This document shows positions 48,901 to 59,122 of a DNA stretch of 64,000 nt, piece by piece. Positions within the stretch are counted from its first letter, which is position 1. Every line of letters begins with the position of its first letter. This DNA is from Aquila chrysaetos chrysaetos. Taxonomy: Eukaryota > Chordata > Aves > Accipitriformes > Accipitridae. Where the stretch lies: NCBI RefSeq assembly GCF_900496995.4, contig NC_044012.1, forward strand, positions 24,032,759-24,096,758, read 5' to 3'. The notes below the pieces were generated by a model that worked only from the letters and a program-made list of their open reading frames with translations, was not told where the DNA came from and did not search any database. The translations under genes and the position numbers were made by a program.

Positions 48901-51900
48901 GTTGGGCGCATGGCGCGGAGGCGAGCTGAGTATCTAGGTCGTGCCGGAGGGTGCAGTGTGGCGGGCCAGAGGGGCTCTGCCACAGGGGCCGACGGGGGGG
49001 CTCCGTCCCACACCCCGCACAAGCTGCTAGCACATGCCTGTGGGCGGGAGAGCCGGCCGTGGCTCTGCAGCTCTCACAGAAGCATGGTCTCCAGTGGTCC
49101 CGGCTGTACAGCTGTGAGACAGGGAGGAAGAAGAGAGGTCGTCAACAAGGCCAAGCCAGATCTTCAGTGGGTCTGTGTGGTGCCCTGTGTGTCACCCAGT
49201 GTGGGGGTGCAGGTGGCATCACCTGGCCCCTGCCCTGGGGGAAACACACCCTGCTCTGTTTAACCTCTCTCCACACTAATACCTTAATGAGGCTTAGTGC
49301 TGTGGCAGGTGATGGTAATTGTGTTAATTAAGAGATTGAATCTGTTCTGTGTGAGTTTTAGACCCTGTTCTCAATTACATCCAAGTTGGAGTGTTTTGAG
49401 TTTGGACAACAGTGGCTTGCAACAACCTAATCCCCTAATTAACGGTAGTAGCAGGGCAAAGGCATCGGTAACAGAATTAAAACAAGCTGACAAACAGATC
49501 TCCCCAGTCAGGAGGAGTGGACAGAGAGCCGTGGCTGAGCTGCAGACCCCAGTATGTGATGTGGCAGAGACCTGTCCCCCATGGTGGAGGGGGGGTCCCG
49601 CTTGCCTGGTGTCATCCCCAGCACTGGGGGTCCTGGTGCTCCTTGCCGGTGCTCCTGCTGTGTCTGGGCCTTGAGTGAGCTGGAGATGTATCAGGGTAGA
49701 GCCTGGGTTGTGATCAGCAGTTGGGAACAGGCTGTGGAGGGAGGCTTGGGCACTCCAGCTGGTTGGTGTGTGGGGAAGGCTTGATCACCACCTGTAAATA
49801 TCTGCAGGGAAGGAGATGTGAACCAGAGGCTCTTCAGCTGACCAGGCAGGAGTGTAGCAATGGCCGAGGGCTGGCCATCAAATCCAGGCAGGTGGAGAGG
49901 AGCAAAACTTCCAATAGCAAGCATGAAACATTAGCATTAGTGATGGGAAGTTTCCTGGGGCTGGAGAGAGAGTCTTTACCCTGGGAATATTTTTAATCTG
50001 AATTTGATGCATCTCTGGTAATCATGGCTGCTGGGAGTGGGCAGGGAGGGATTCATGCACTTTCCAGCCCGGGCTTTCTTGGAGTTTAACACGAGCCAAG
50101 CAGTCCCTGGGAAGCCCGGCAGCCTTGTCCTCCTGCCCTCCTCCAAAACCTCTTCACTCCTTCCTGCTCCCTGCGATAGCTTTGGGGAATTTGCAATGTG
50201 AGCAAAAGAAAATATTTCCCTTCACTGTTCTGAGTGGAAAATGGGGAAATTCAGCTGAAGCTGCTCCCACCCCTCTCCTTCCAATAACTGGCGCTTCTCC
50301 CAGGCAGTGAATATCATGCAGGAAAACAAACATGAAATTAGGACTGCACTGCTGGCTGTGTGGGCACACAGGCAGGATCACCCAAGGCTTGGGGGTCCTG
50401 AGGCTGAGTCCCTGCCTAAACATAACTTGGGCTGAGACAGAAGATGACAGTTTGTCAAGCCCCGTGTCCAGCACATGAGCAAAGTGCAAACAGCAGCAGC
50501 ATCTGTGTTCCTCCCTCTTGTCCATGTGGCTGCCTGTGGGCCCAGCTGGGAGGGGAGGGTGTAGAGCCCCCAGGCTGGGAGAGCCAGCATTCCCCTTCTC
50601 CCTGTGCAGCTCAGCTCACTGGCACATCAGCTTTCCCAAAATAGCTGTCCTTGGGGCAGGCGGGGGGGTGGGGGGTTTATCTGATCCTGTTGCTGCTCTT
50701 CTCTGCCCTTGGGCTGCTTGGCAGTGTGGAGCCCTCTGAGGAGCCTGAAGGAAGCGAAGGACAATGTCTTAGCTGAGGAAACGCAGTCTGGGAAGGGATG
50801 TGCATAGCCCAGGAGCAGCATGAGCAAGAGAAAAATCCCCTTAAGGAATGACATGGAGAGCAGGCCACTGACTGCACCCCACAGGCCACACTTAGTGGAC
50901 CGTGGATGCTTTTGCTGGAGGCAGGGGTGGAGATGGCCAGTGGAGCATCCCATTGCATGGGATGCTTGGCACAGAGGCACCACAGGTGCGAGCTCCGGCT
51001 TGCTCTGACTGCCAAGGTGGTAGAGCAGAGCTTGCTGCCTCCCCAGGTGCCTGTGCTGGTGCCAGGATCTCCTGCTGCCTCCTGGCGTACCCCTGCTCCT
51101 GCCTGGATCCGCTCATGCCTGGTAGGCACCAGCTGCCTGTATCTTCCAGCAGCCCCAGGGGCTGTGCTTAGAGCCAGGCCTGACACTGATGTCTGTGCAG
51201 GTTGGCATGGAGCTACTGCCTGGGGACAGCAGCACCCCAGGAGCAGCCGTCCCAGCAGGTGCTGCAGGTTGGGTAGCAGGATGTGTCCTGCCTTCTGTCC
51301 TTGCTTCTACAGCTGTGATGGGGCCATTCCATGCTGGGGAATGGGATCGCAGTGGGAAACCCAGGCTGACACATGCCCGTGGGCAGGTCCCTGTTGTCCC
51401 CAGGGTGCACAGGACAGCTCTGCTCCAAGCATGCTGCCTGTGGAATAGAAGCCCTGGAGAGGGACACTCACCCATGAACACATGTGTGTGTGCACATCTG
51501 TGCTCAAGGGGCTGTACAGATGCTCCCAGATATACACGTGTGCACACTGGCATACACTCACACTGACAGTCTCCCTGGATCCAGCCAGACCTCTGGCAAC
51601 ATCTCCTCCTCTTCCCCATGCCCCTCCATGCTGCCACTGAGAGCAGCTGAGCCAGGGTGACCTAGTCCCCCTACTCCAGTCTGTGTAGCCTGGCCATCCA
51701 GGGCTTGGGGTCAGCTGGAAAAAAGGTTGTCCCAAGCAAGCTGTGTTCAGCCCAGCACTGAAGCCCTACTTGTCCCAGGGGTTTTGGGGACACTGCTGTG
51801 TTCCTCCCTCCCTTCACTTGGTTGCTCAGTGATGCTCATGCACACCTGGGGAGAGGCGATGCCCAGGGCCCCTGCTAACCTCTCCTGTCTGTGTCCAGAG

Positions 51901-54900
51901 AGCCAGCCCACGACGTCAGATGAGACTGTGGTGGCCGGTGGTACAGTGGTGCTCAAGTGCCAGGTGGAGGATCCTGATGACTCCTCGCTGCAGTGGTCCA
52001 ATCCTGCCCAGCAGACCCTCTACTTTGGGGAGAAACGAGGTACATGTGCAGGAACTGGGGATGGGAGAGGGCTGCCTGGGGAGAGGAGCCAGCTCCAGGA
52101 CCAGAGCAATGGTGAGGCAGAGGGAAAGTGGACCAGGGCCGGTGGTGCCCCAGAGGGTGATGTTCCCTCCTGCTCCCCACCTACAGTGATGCCACCAGGC
52201 ACAATATGAGCTAGCAGAGGGGTGTGGTGGTACTGAACCAGTCACTCACCCTATTGTCCCTTTTCCCCCAGCCCTGCGAGATAACAGGATCCAGCTGGAG
52301 AGGTCCACACCTAACGAGCTGACCATCAGCATCAGTGATGTGGTGCTGTCGGATGAGGGGGAATACACCTGCTCCATCTTCACCATGCCTGTGCGGACTG
52401 CGAAGGCCCTGGTCACTGTGCTGGGTAAGCCACTGGTGGCAGCCCCTGCACCTGCTCCCAATCTCCTGCCAGCTACTGCCTTGCCTGCAAGATGCTGTCC
52501 ATACAGCTGTTCATCTCTGCTACTCCTGTATACCTACCTACCTGTTCACTCATCCTTGCAATGTTTATTTACATGTCTCTGCATGTGCATCCGTCTCTGG
52601 GTGGCAGCATACACACAGCTAATAGGCTGTTGTATTTCTTGCCTCCTCTACCAGGAATCCCCCAGAAACCCCAAATCTTTGGCCATGAGCAGCCCATTGA
52701 TGAGGAGAAGATAGCCCGGCTGACCTGCCGGTCCTCTGGCAGCAAGCCCGCAGCCCAGCTCCGGTGGAAGAAGGGCAACAAGGAGCTGACGGGTGGGTGC
52801 CCAAGTAGTGGGGCTTTGCCCCGAGGGACTGAGGTGGCTGGGGAACACCATGGAGGCAGGTGGGGCACCAGGGGTTGCAGATTTGCCCAGTGCTGGACCA
52901 CACTGGCATCTTATGCTACTGCCAACAGAGGGATGGGGACAGGATGTCTCTTACTCAACATGCATGTCAGCCTCATGCCTCTGCTGGGGTATTGTGTTCA
53001 TCAGCTCTAATGGTCCGCTGTCCCCACAGACGAGGGCACCGAGGTGGTGGAGGACCCCAATGGAAAGACCTTCACCGTGAGCAGTCGGGTGGAGTTCCGC
53101 GTCACCAAGGAGGACAACGAAGCTGAGGTGACCTGCACCGTGGACCATGAGTCCCTGCAGAACTCCGAGAGGTCAACCACACAGAAGCTGCAGGTCCACT
53201 GTACGTGGTGCATGGGGATGAAGGGACAGGGCCACATGGGGAAGGGGACAGGGCTGTGGAGAAGTGGGAGAGATGGAGGAGGCCTCAGCATTATCACAGT
53301 TCAGCAGACATCACACACATTGCCCTACACTTATATGTACATACAGCCGTTACGCGTACATGCATACAAGCTCATCAGCCTGCATGCACAGCGGTCACAT
53401 GTAGGGGAACTGCGCAGTGACACTTCCCCTGCACATGCCCACCCTTGGTTTCCCCTGCCTGTCCCTGTTTCCTGCCTGTCCGCATCTCCCTGAGACTTGT
53501 CTGTGCCATCCCCTGCTACCTGCCTGCACCATCTCCCATGTCCTGCCTGTTCCCATTCCCCTTGTCTTAAGTGTCCCCTGTGATCACAGGGTTAGGGATG
53601 TGGGAACTGCACTGTGCACCCCCAGAGTGCCGACCCCCACCACTGTGCACGCTACCACCCACAGGTGCACTTACACTGCACCCTCGCACATGCAGAGCTG
53701 AGGCCGAGGCAGGGTGCAGGGGCAGGGTTTTGGGGTGCCAGCAGGCCCCTGCACAGTGTTGGGCAGGGACAGGCAGTCACCCAACTGTGCCTTTCCTCCT
53801 TTTTCAGACAAGCCGACAGCAAAGATCGAGCCGCATCCCCAGTACCCGCGGGAAGGCGAGAAGCTCCAGCTGCAGTGCGACGGGCAGGGCAACCCCATGT
53901 AAGGCCCCCTTTTCAGCCCCACCAGGCCCTGGCCAACTCCTCCTCCCACTGCCAGGCTCCCAAAACCACCACTTAGCTCTCCCCGGAGCTCGGGCAGGCA
54001 TTGCAGGTAGCACTGTATGGGCTCAGGGCCAGGCACTGGCCTTGCATTGATGCCAGGTAGGGCCAGGCACCCCACGGAGAACAGGCAAAGCCTCTGTCTT
54101 CTCCCTCGAGCAGCAGATCCATCTTGGCTTATCTCTAAACGGGGTATTTCCCTCCTGGTTAAATACTTCCATACCTTCGTTGCCCCCTCCACTGCCTGGC
54201 CAGGGACTCCACTCTGCCCCAGCCCACCCAGGGTGCTGGGGAGGATGGCGGTGCCTCACCACTATCCCGCTCTGCAGCCCCCAGGAGTTCCTGTGGGAGA
54301 AGGAGGGCAGCGATGCACCCCTGCAGCTGAGCTCTGACAGCGTCCTCATCTTCCCCTTCCTCAACAAGAGCGACAGCGGCACCTACGTCTGCACGGCCAC
54401 CAGCTCCATGGGCAGTGTTGTGGCCAAGTACAACCTCGACGTCAGTGGTAAGTGGGACCGCAGGGCACCTGGCATCACCCAGTTTCTCCTGGCAGCTGCT
54501 GGTTGGCACAGCCAATTCCATCGCAGCTGCATCTCCCTGTGAAGGGGTGCACGGATCCAGGGAGGGCTATGGTCAGAGCGGGGCTTTGTGGTGCAGGGTG
54601 GGTGCATGCATGCAGTTGGGTCTTGGTGCGCTCGCTGGCAAGAGCACTGCATCGCCAGCTCCTCTGGCCACATCCAGCCCCTGCATCCTTCCCTGCACTG
54701 TGCAGGGCCGCCACCTGGGGCCGAGAAGGGCAGAGAGCTGTTTGGGGGATGTCGGGGCAGGGACACCGAATGGCCCAGGCTGAGCTCAGTCCCTGTTGCC
54801 TCTGATGGGGAGTGGGGGCGTGATGGGGGAACTGCAGGGGCTGCAGGCAGGACTCTGCTGGAGTCTCTGGGACAGGAGGAGAGGCCAGTGCTCCTGAGCC

Positions 54901-57900
54901 TGTCACAGGCAGGAAGCCTCTGCGTACTGCCACCGCAAGCCAAAGAGGATTTCCAGACGGCACTGACCATTTCAAACCATGAGGTGCCCTAGCAGCCCTG
55001 TCCCAAGCTTCTGGAGATGGGCCTCATGGCTTGCCCTAAGCTACTGGAGCTAGAGGCTTGCATTGCATCGCATGTCCCCAGAGTGTATCACCACTTGACA
55101 CCCATCCTTGCGTGGGAAGGGGCAGCACCTGCTACCTCCCCGCACGGTGCTGTCCCCTCACCACCACCCCCTGCCCTGGCTGTGCTCTGCTGCCATGTTT
55201 GCTGTCGTTGTGCCCTGCTGTGTCCAAGCACCGTGTGTCACACGTGGAGCAGAGCTGTATGCTGCACAGGGCTGCAAGCGCTTCTCCAGCCCATCCCCGG
55301 CTGGTGGCAGTGCTGCCCTGGTTCCTGTGCTCAGCACCCAGGCCCTTGCCCGGCAGCTTTCCCATGTTGGTAGGAGCCTGTTTCCCTGAGTTTTTGGCCT
55401 TGGATTTGGGGTTATCCTCCTCTTCTGCCAATCTCTTGCTATCTCTCTCCTCTCTACCAGCCTTGGACTTTCCATCTTCCAGCACTCCTACATGTTCCAG
55501 CTTTTCCCTTTCCCATCCCGTTTCCCTCCCCTCCTGTTTTGGGCACTCTTGGCATCCTTCCCTTCCAATAAGGCTGTGGGTAGAGGGAGCACATGGCAGC
55601 AGTGTGCACCTTGGGCACCCTGTCTCCCCGAGTCCCTTTCCTCTGCCTGCCCAGGATGAGCCCCTAAATGTCCAAGCCTGTGCAGTCATTCCTTCGTCAC
55701 CCCTTGTGGTCCTGCCCCTGTCCCCCTGGGTGTGGGGTCTCCCCAGGCAGCTGGTTCTTGAGCCTGTCTGTGAGCACCCAGCAGCACCCAGAGCCCTCCG
55801 CACCTATCCAGGAGCACAGCAGCCCCTGGGGTGCTCAGCACCCATCCACTGGCTCACAGCAGCATCCAGGGTGCTTGACACTGTCCACGAGCACACGGCA
55901 CCCAGAACACGAGTGTCCCCCACCCGCTTGGTGTCACAGCTCCTGGCAGAGGAGCTCCACACCTAGGGTCAGTTCCCCTTGTCAAATTCCACCTCTTTTT
56001 GCCCAGAGCCACTTGGGTCTCGGGCATCATCACTGGAGCAGCCACCTTGCCCAGCTGAGCTCTTGAGCCTGTCTGCCACAGCGGCCACCTTGCTCAGTAG
56101 CAAGGGAGAGCAGAGGTGGAGCGATCCCTGAGGGTGTGCATAGAAAAGTGTAGGTGGCATCTCATGGTGGGTGACGCTTTACAGCCACCGCAGTCCCAGG
56201 GCTCCCAGGCAGGAGGGGCCCAGTGGGGTCCCTCATGGAGGAAGGTGTGACTGGACGTGCTGGCAGGGTAGGAGATGGGGGAAGATGTTCACAGCAGCGT
56301 GTCCCAGAGGACGGTGGCAGGAGAAGAGGAGCAGGACCCATGGCCAAGAAAGGGGTTGTGGAAGGAACCGCTGAGAAGAATGGGTCCCATCAGGCGGGGG
56401 GGAGCCAGGGTCCTCTCCAATGAGCTGTGTCACCCCTCACTGGTACCTCCCGGGGTTGATTCATGTCCCTGTGTTTTTGTCGTCCTCCCCAGATCTTTCC
56501 CAGCTCCCCACCCCACACGTTCACTCCACTCCAGCCCCTCCGCCAGGCCCTTCCCAGCCCATCTTTCATGCTTCCATGGCCACCGCTTCATCCTTCACTC
56601 CAGCTCCCATCCAAGGTACCGTAAGCTCCTTTTCTCTCTCTTTACGGACCCGCTGCTCGCCAGCCCAGCGGGAGAAGCTCCACAGGAAGATGGTGGCCCA
56701 GCCCTGGACCCAGGGACACCCTTGCCACGTCCCAGGCACCCAGCCAGGCTCCAGTCTCTGTGCAGCTGCTTGTTGGCATGCGTGGACTCTGCAGCCACCA
56801 TCTCAGCACTTTGAGGTGGTGGTGTGCAACAGAAAGAGCCGAGGCCCCAGAGCCTGGGCTGCATAATGGTCCTTCCAGCTCTTCCTGGCAGGTTGTGGCA
56901 GCAGCTGCCTGTGAGCTGCAACCTGTGCCTTGTATCTGTGTGAGATGTTGTCCCTTTGTCCTGTTGCCTCCCCTGTTGTCTTTCCCACCCTGTCCCGTCT
57001 GAATGCCCCCTTTGAATGTTTCTGTGGCTGTGTCCCCTCCAAGCTGACGGGGCACAATGAGAATGGAATGGAAGGAGGATTTGTCCCTGTGTACCAGGGC
57101 TAATGCAGGATCCCAGGGCAGACTGTGCTATAAGATGCAGCTGACTTGGGACTGGCCTTGGGGTCCCACCTTCCTTGGGGTGCCATCACCTCCTGGGATG
57201 CAGTGTGTGGCCATGCCAGCCTGCATGTCACTTTCCTGCTGGCACGGCACAGGGGAAGAATGAGCCAAGCCTGGTTCCGCAGTGTGCTCAGCCTCCCCTT
57301 TTGGGGCAAAAATCCCACGGTGAAGGATGGGGTGGTGGGATCGTGGCCATGCCTGAAGGCAAAGGTACTACAGGCTGCACAGAGCATGTTGCCGGTGCTG
57401 CTCCCTGGGGCGCATCACAGGCAGCCGGGCATGGGGATGGGTTTGCCCATTGCAGCTCTTCTTGGCTGCCTTTTCACCCAGGCAGGGCTCCCAGCACAGC
57501 CATTGGGGCTCCTCTTGGCTCACTCCCTGCAGGAGCCTGTACCAGTGGCCATTGCTTCTCTTCCTTGCTTCCCCCGCTGCCTTCCCTTTTCTTACTCCCA
57601 CCTTAACAGCTTTTGTCTGCAGCAAGATTGAGCTGATAGCACTGAGCCGAGCAGGATTGGGCCCTCCAAGGTGCCTGCTTGCAGCCCTGAGCGGTCTGTG
57701 GGACGAGCAGCAGGCTCTGCTGCTCAGCAGGGTCTGCAGCATACCTTCTCTCTGTCTTCTCTCCCTTTGCCATCTGGGCAGATGCCAGCCCGGTGCCCTC
57801 GACCTCCAGCACATACCATGCAGTGATCGGCGGGGTGGTTGCCGTCATTGTCTTCCTCCTGCTGAGTCTTCTCATCGTGTTGGGACACTACCTGATCAGA

Positions 57901-59122
57901 CACAAAGGTACGGGGCGGGGGAACTGCACGGGGGCCGGGGGGCAGAGCCAAGACCCCTGTGCTGCATCAGAGCAGGCAGCATAGGGTGTGCTCCCCCCTC
58001 GATGGGTCGCTGGGAGCAGGGATATATCCCCAAAGCGAGCAAGCAGCGTGGGGCAGGGATGAAGAGAGGCAGCTCCCCATCCTGCAGACCTGCCACTGTC
58101 TGGACAAATGCAGCACAGCCAGTGGTCCTGGGTTTGGGAGCTGCTGCCCATGCCCATGCTGGCACCAACCCCAGCGTGGAGATGTCCCAGTGAGTCCTTG
58201 GAGCTGAGCAGCACCAGGTAGAGGCAGCTCCTACCCTATTTCTCCATCTCTCCTTCATGGCTTGGTACCCACTGCCCTGGGACTGCCCGTGCTACTGTCC
58301 CTGTCTGTGCCTGACCCCATCTCCTCCCTCTCCCTGCCCTCCTCGCTATTCCTTCAGCCCTCTGCCTTCCTCTTCCTCCTTCTCCATTTCCATCTCCCCA
58401 TCCCTGGACTTTTCATCCACCCAGCAGGTATGTGCATAAGACACGGGGAGACGGTCACATCCAGACATCAGCAAAACCCAGCAGAGGTGATGTGTGAGTA
58501 AGAGCCCCCCATTCCTGCCCTCCGAGCCCAGCCAAGCTGCTGCCTCTGCCCCACGCCGTGCTGGTTCCGGGGGCAGCTGGGAGCTGGAGCCTCCTTGCAG
58601 ATGGCAGTTTTGCAGAGAAACCCTCCAGTTTTCTGAGGAGGAACAGGGACAGGGATGCAGGGAGGGGCAGACGGTGGGGAGGGCAGGAGATGTGCCTGGA
58701 AATGCAGGCAAGGGCTGCTGCCTCCAAAGTGGGGAGGCACTTTCATCCTCTGGCTAGAAACAACTGTGAAGGCCTTGAGCAGCCCAGGCAAGGTTCAGTC
58801 CCCAGGCAGAGCTTGTCCCAGGGAAACTGGTGACTTTTCCATTTCAGGCCAAACCCAAAGGATTTTTCTCTTAACTCTGCTTTCCAGCCAGCCCTCAGGC
58901 TCTGCCACTGGGGCCCCTCAGGCAGCCCAGCCTACCCCTGCTTGCATGGGAGCGGGGTGCCAGCAGGCCCCCCCCATGACTCTGACCCCCTCTCCCCACC
59001 CAGGTACCTACCTGACCCATGAGGCCAAGGGGTCGGATGATGCCCCAGACGCCGACACGGCCATCATCAATGCAGAGGGCGGCCAAGCCGGCGGCGACGA
59101 CAAGAAGGAGTATTTTATCTAG
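36888..59122 (+). CDS. CADM3: Cell adhesion molecule 3 (nectin-like 1 / SynCAM3), nine-exon gene
   Basis: Join 36888-36963, 51899-52039, 52272-52424, 52655-52792, 53030-53200, 53808-53898, 54278-54447, 57782-57907 and 59004-59122 (1185 nt, 394 residues plus stop; the human short isoform has 398). CADM3 is a neural type I membrane protein making calcium-independent homophilic and heterophilic contacts with other nectin-like proteins at axons and synapses. Read from the sequence: signal peptide 1-20; Ig1 with Cys46/Cys106; Ig2 with Cys148/Cys205; Ig3 with Cys250/Cys295; stalk 314-326; transmembrane helix about 327-348; a juxtamembrane [11 protein letters not shown] motif at 354-364, which in this family binds FERM proteins such as 4.1B; and a C-terminal EYFI class II PDZ ligand. 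N-glycosylation sequons are at Asn21 and Asn286. The stalk, membrane and tail segments match mammalian CADM3 almost residue for residue; Ig2 is the most divergent part. Every intron has GT-AG ends. CADM1, 2 and 4 fit less well, because the [20 protein letters not shown] stretch in Ig1 agrees with CADM3. Confidence 0.96.
48836..48850. promoter_or_regulatory. TTAATTAA motif in intron 1
   Basis: TTTTTAATTAAATC stands in GC-rich surroundings and resembles a paired homeodomain or LIM/POU-type binding core. It lies 430 bases before a larger AT-rich pocket with the same motif. Function is not shown by sequence alone. Confidence 0.25.
49270..49510. promoter_or_regulatory. AT-rich candidate enhancer in CADM3 intron 1
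   Basis: An abrupt AT-rich pocket within a GC-rich intron contains TTAATTAA at 49324-49331, TAATTAA at 49436-49442, a CAATTA and several TAAT cores, all homeodomain-type motifs. It is not a repeat I can recognise. The pattern is typical of conserved neural enhancers and would suit a neuronal gene, but this is inference. Confidence 0.35.
51899..52039 (+). CDS. CADM3: CADM3 coding exon 2 (first half of Ig1)
   Basis: Encodes residues 26-73, including Cys46 and the [16 protein letters not shown] and [19 protein letters not shown] segments typical of the CADM3 V-type domain. The acceptor is CAG at 51896-51898 and the donor GTACAT at 52040. Both borders are phase 1, as at most exon borders in the gene. 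Confidence 0.96.
52272..52424 (+). CDS. CADM3: CADM3 coding exon 3 (second half of Ig1)
   Basis: Encodes residues 73-124. It contains the [10 protein letters not shown] motif with Cys106, which closes the Ig1 disulfide, and ends in [10 protein letters not shown], the linker to Ig2. The acceptor follows a pyrimidine tract and CCCCCAG; the donor is GTAAGC at 52425. Confidence 0.97.
52655..52792 (+). CDS. CADM3: CADM3 coding exon 4 (first half of Ig2)
   Basis: Encodes residues 124-170, starting with the conserved GIPQKP linker. Cys148 lies in [19 protein letters not shown]. Residues 130-145 differ substantially from mammals, while the core around the cysteine and tryptophan is kept. The donor is GTGGGT at 52793, phase 1. 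Confidence 0.96.
53030..53200 (+). CDS. CADM3: CADM3 coding exon 5 (second half of Ig2)
   Basis: Encodes residues 170-227. It has [12 protein letters not shown], shared with mammalian CADM3, and Cys205 in [10 protein letters not shown]. The acceptor is CCCCACAG and the donor GTACGT at 53201, phase 1. Confidence 0.96.
53808..53898 (+). CDS. CADM3: CADM3 coding exon 6 (first part of Ig3)
   Basis: Encodes residues 227-256 and two bases of codon 257. Contains [19 protein letters not shown] with Cys250, and ends in GQGNP. The donor GTAAGG at 53899 splits the AT-C isoleucine codon, making this the gene's only phase 2 border. Confidence 0.94.
54278..54447 (+). CDS. CADM3: CADM3 coding exon 7 (rest of Ig3)
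   Basis: Encodes residues 257-314: [11 protein letters not shown], then [20 protein letters not shown] with Cys295 and the sequon Asn286-Lys-Ser. The donor is GTAAGT at 54448, phase 1. The 3.3-kb intron that follows is where stalk exons are inserted in CADM1. Confidence 0.96.
55765..55910. repeat. Short degenerate tandem repeat, unit about 39 bases
   Basis: About three and a half copies, starting near 55765, 55804, 55842 and 55882, share an ATCCA...GAGCACAGCAGC...GGGTGCT...CAC pattern. The copies are imperfect. Lies in intron 7, about 580 bases before the candidate stalk exon. Confidence 0.55.
56493..56615 (+). CDS. CADM3: Candidate alternative stalk exon of CADM3
   Basis: A 123-nt segment in intron 7 has a strong acceptor (pyrimidine-rich, CCTCCCCAG) and a GTACCG donor. 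It is phase 1 at both ends and open in the CADM3 frame, so it could be included between exons 7 and 8 without shifting the protein. It would add 41 residues, beginning DLSQLPTP and ending FTPAPIQ, of which 20 are Pro, Ser or Thr and none Cys. That composition suits an O-glycosylated juxtamembrane stalk. CADM1 has alternatively spliced stalk exons at this position; I know of no standard CADM3 isoform with one. A second GT six bases on (GTAAGC at 56621) is a better donor by consensus but would give 128 nt and shift the frame. This is inference from sequence; no transcript was available. Confidence 0.5.
57782..57907 (+). CDS. CADM3: CADM3 coding exon 8 (stalk and transmembrane helix)
   Basis: Encodes residues 314-356: a short Ser/Thr/Pro stalk ([10 protein letters not shown]), then a hydrophobic helix beginning [16 protein letters not shown] and ending near LGHYLIRHK, whose basic residues mark the cytoplasmic side. 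The stretch is nearly identical to mammalian CADM3. The acceptor ends CTGGGCAG; the donor is GTACGG at 57908, phase 1. Confidence 0.97.
57908..59003 (+). other. CADM3 intron 8 (1.1 kb)
   Basis: GT-AG intron between the membrane exon and the cytoplasmic-tail exon. A 70-nt exon-like piece (58358-58427) has good splice sites but would shift the frame. Otherwise nothing recognised. Confidence 0.8.
59004..59122 (+). CDS. CADM3: CADM3 coding exon 9 (cytoplasmic tail) and stop
   Basis: Encodes residues 356-394 and the TAG stop at 59120-59122. It carries [20 protein letters not shown], the FERM-binding and acidic part of the tail, and ends KKEYFI, a class II PDZ ligand used by this family to bind scaffolds such as CASK and MPP proteins. 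The tail is the best-conserved part of the protein. Confidence 0.98.

Larger units (their letters stand above)
36964..51898 (+). other. CADM3 intron 1 (14.9 kb)
   Basis: GT-AG intron between the signal-peptide exon and Ig1. The first 900 bases are CpG island with G runs. The rest is GC-rich single-copy-looking DNA with no LINE fragment I can recognise. AT-rich pockets occur at 48.84 kb and 49.27-49.5 kb. Human CADM3 has an extra 34-residue exon in this intron; I looked for a counterpart and did not find one. The many ORFs here show no recognisable domain. Confidence 0.85.
54448..57781 (+). other. CADM3 intron 7 (3.3 kb)
   Basis: Intron between Ig3 and the stalk/membrane exon. It holds the candidate stalk exon at 56493-56615 and a small degenerate tandem repeat at about 55765-55910. 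A second pyrimidine tract with an acceptor at 55459-55460 has no in-frame donor. Nothing else was recognised. Confidence 0.8.

Noticed and set aside
36964-51898. Bird counterpart of the 34-residue exon between exons 1 and 2 of the human long CADM3 isoform
   Set aside because: No segment with matching residues and phase 1 borders was seen; absence by eye is not proof.
55461-55575. Second possible stalk exon in intron 7 (strong acceptor, Ser/Pro-rich)
   Set aside because: The nearest usable donor gives 115 nt, which breaks the frame; the C/T-rich text alone explains the Ser/Pro content.
55058-55966. 302-codon plus-strand ORF in intron 7
   Set aside because: Lies within an intron of a clear gene, with low-complexity Ser/Pro/Leu content from pyrimidine-rich DNA and a tandem repeat.
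58358-58427. Ser/Pro-rich exon-like piece in intron 8 with good acceptor and GTATGT donor
   Set aside because: At 70 nt it would shift the frame, and it lies after the membrane exon, where a stalk segment makes no sense.
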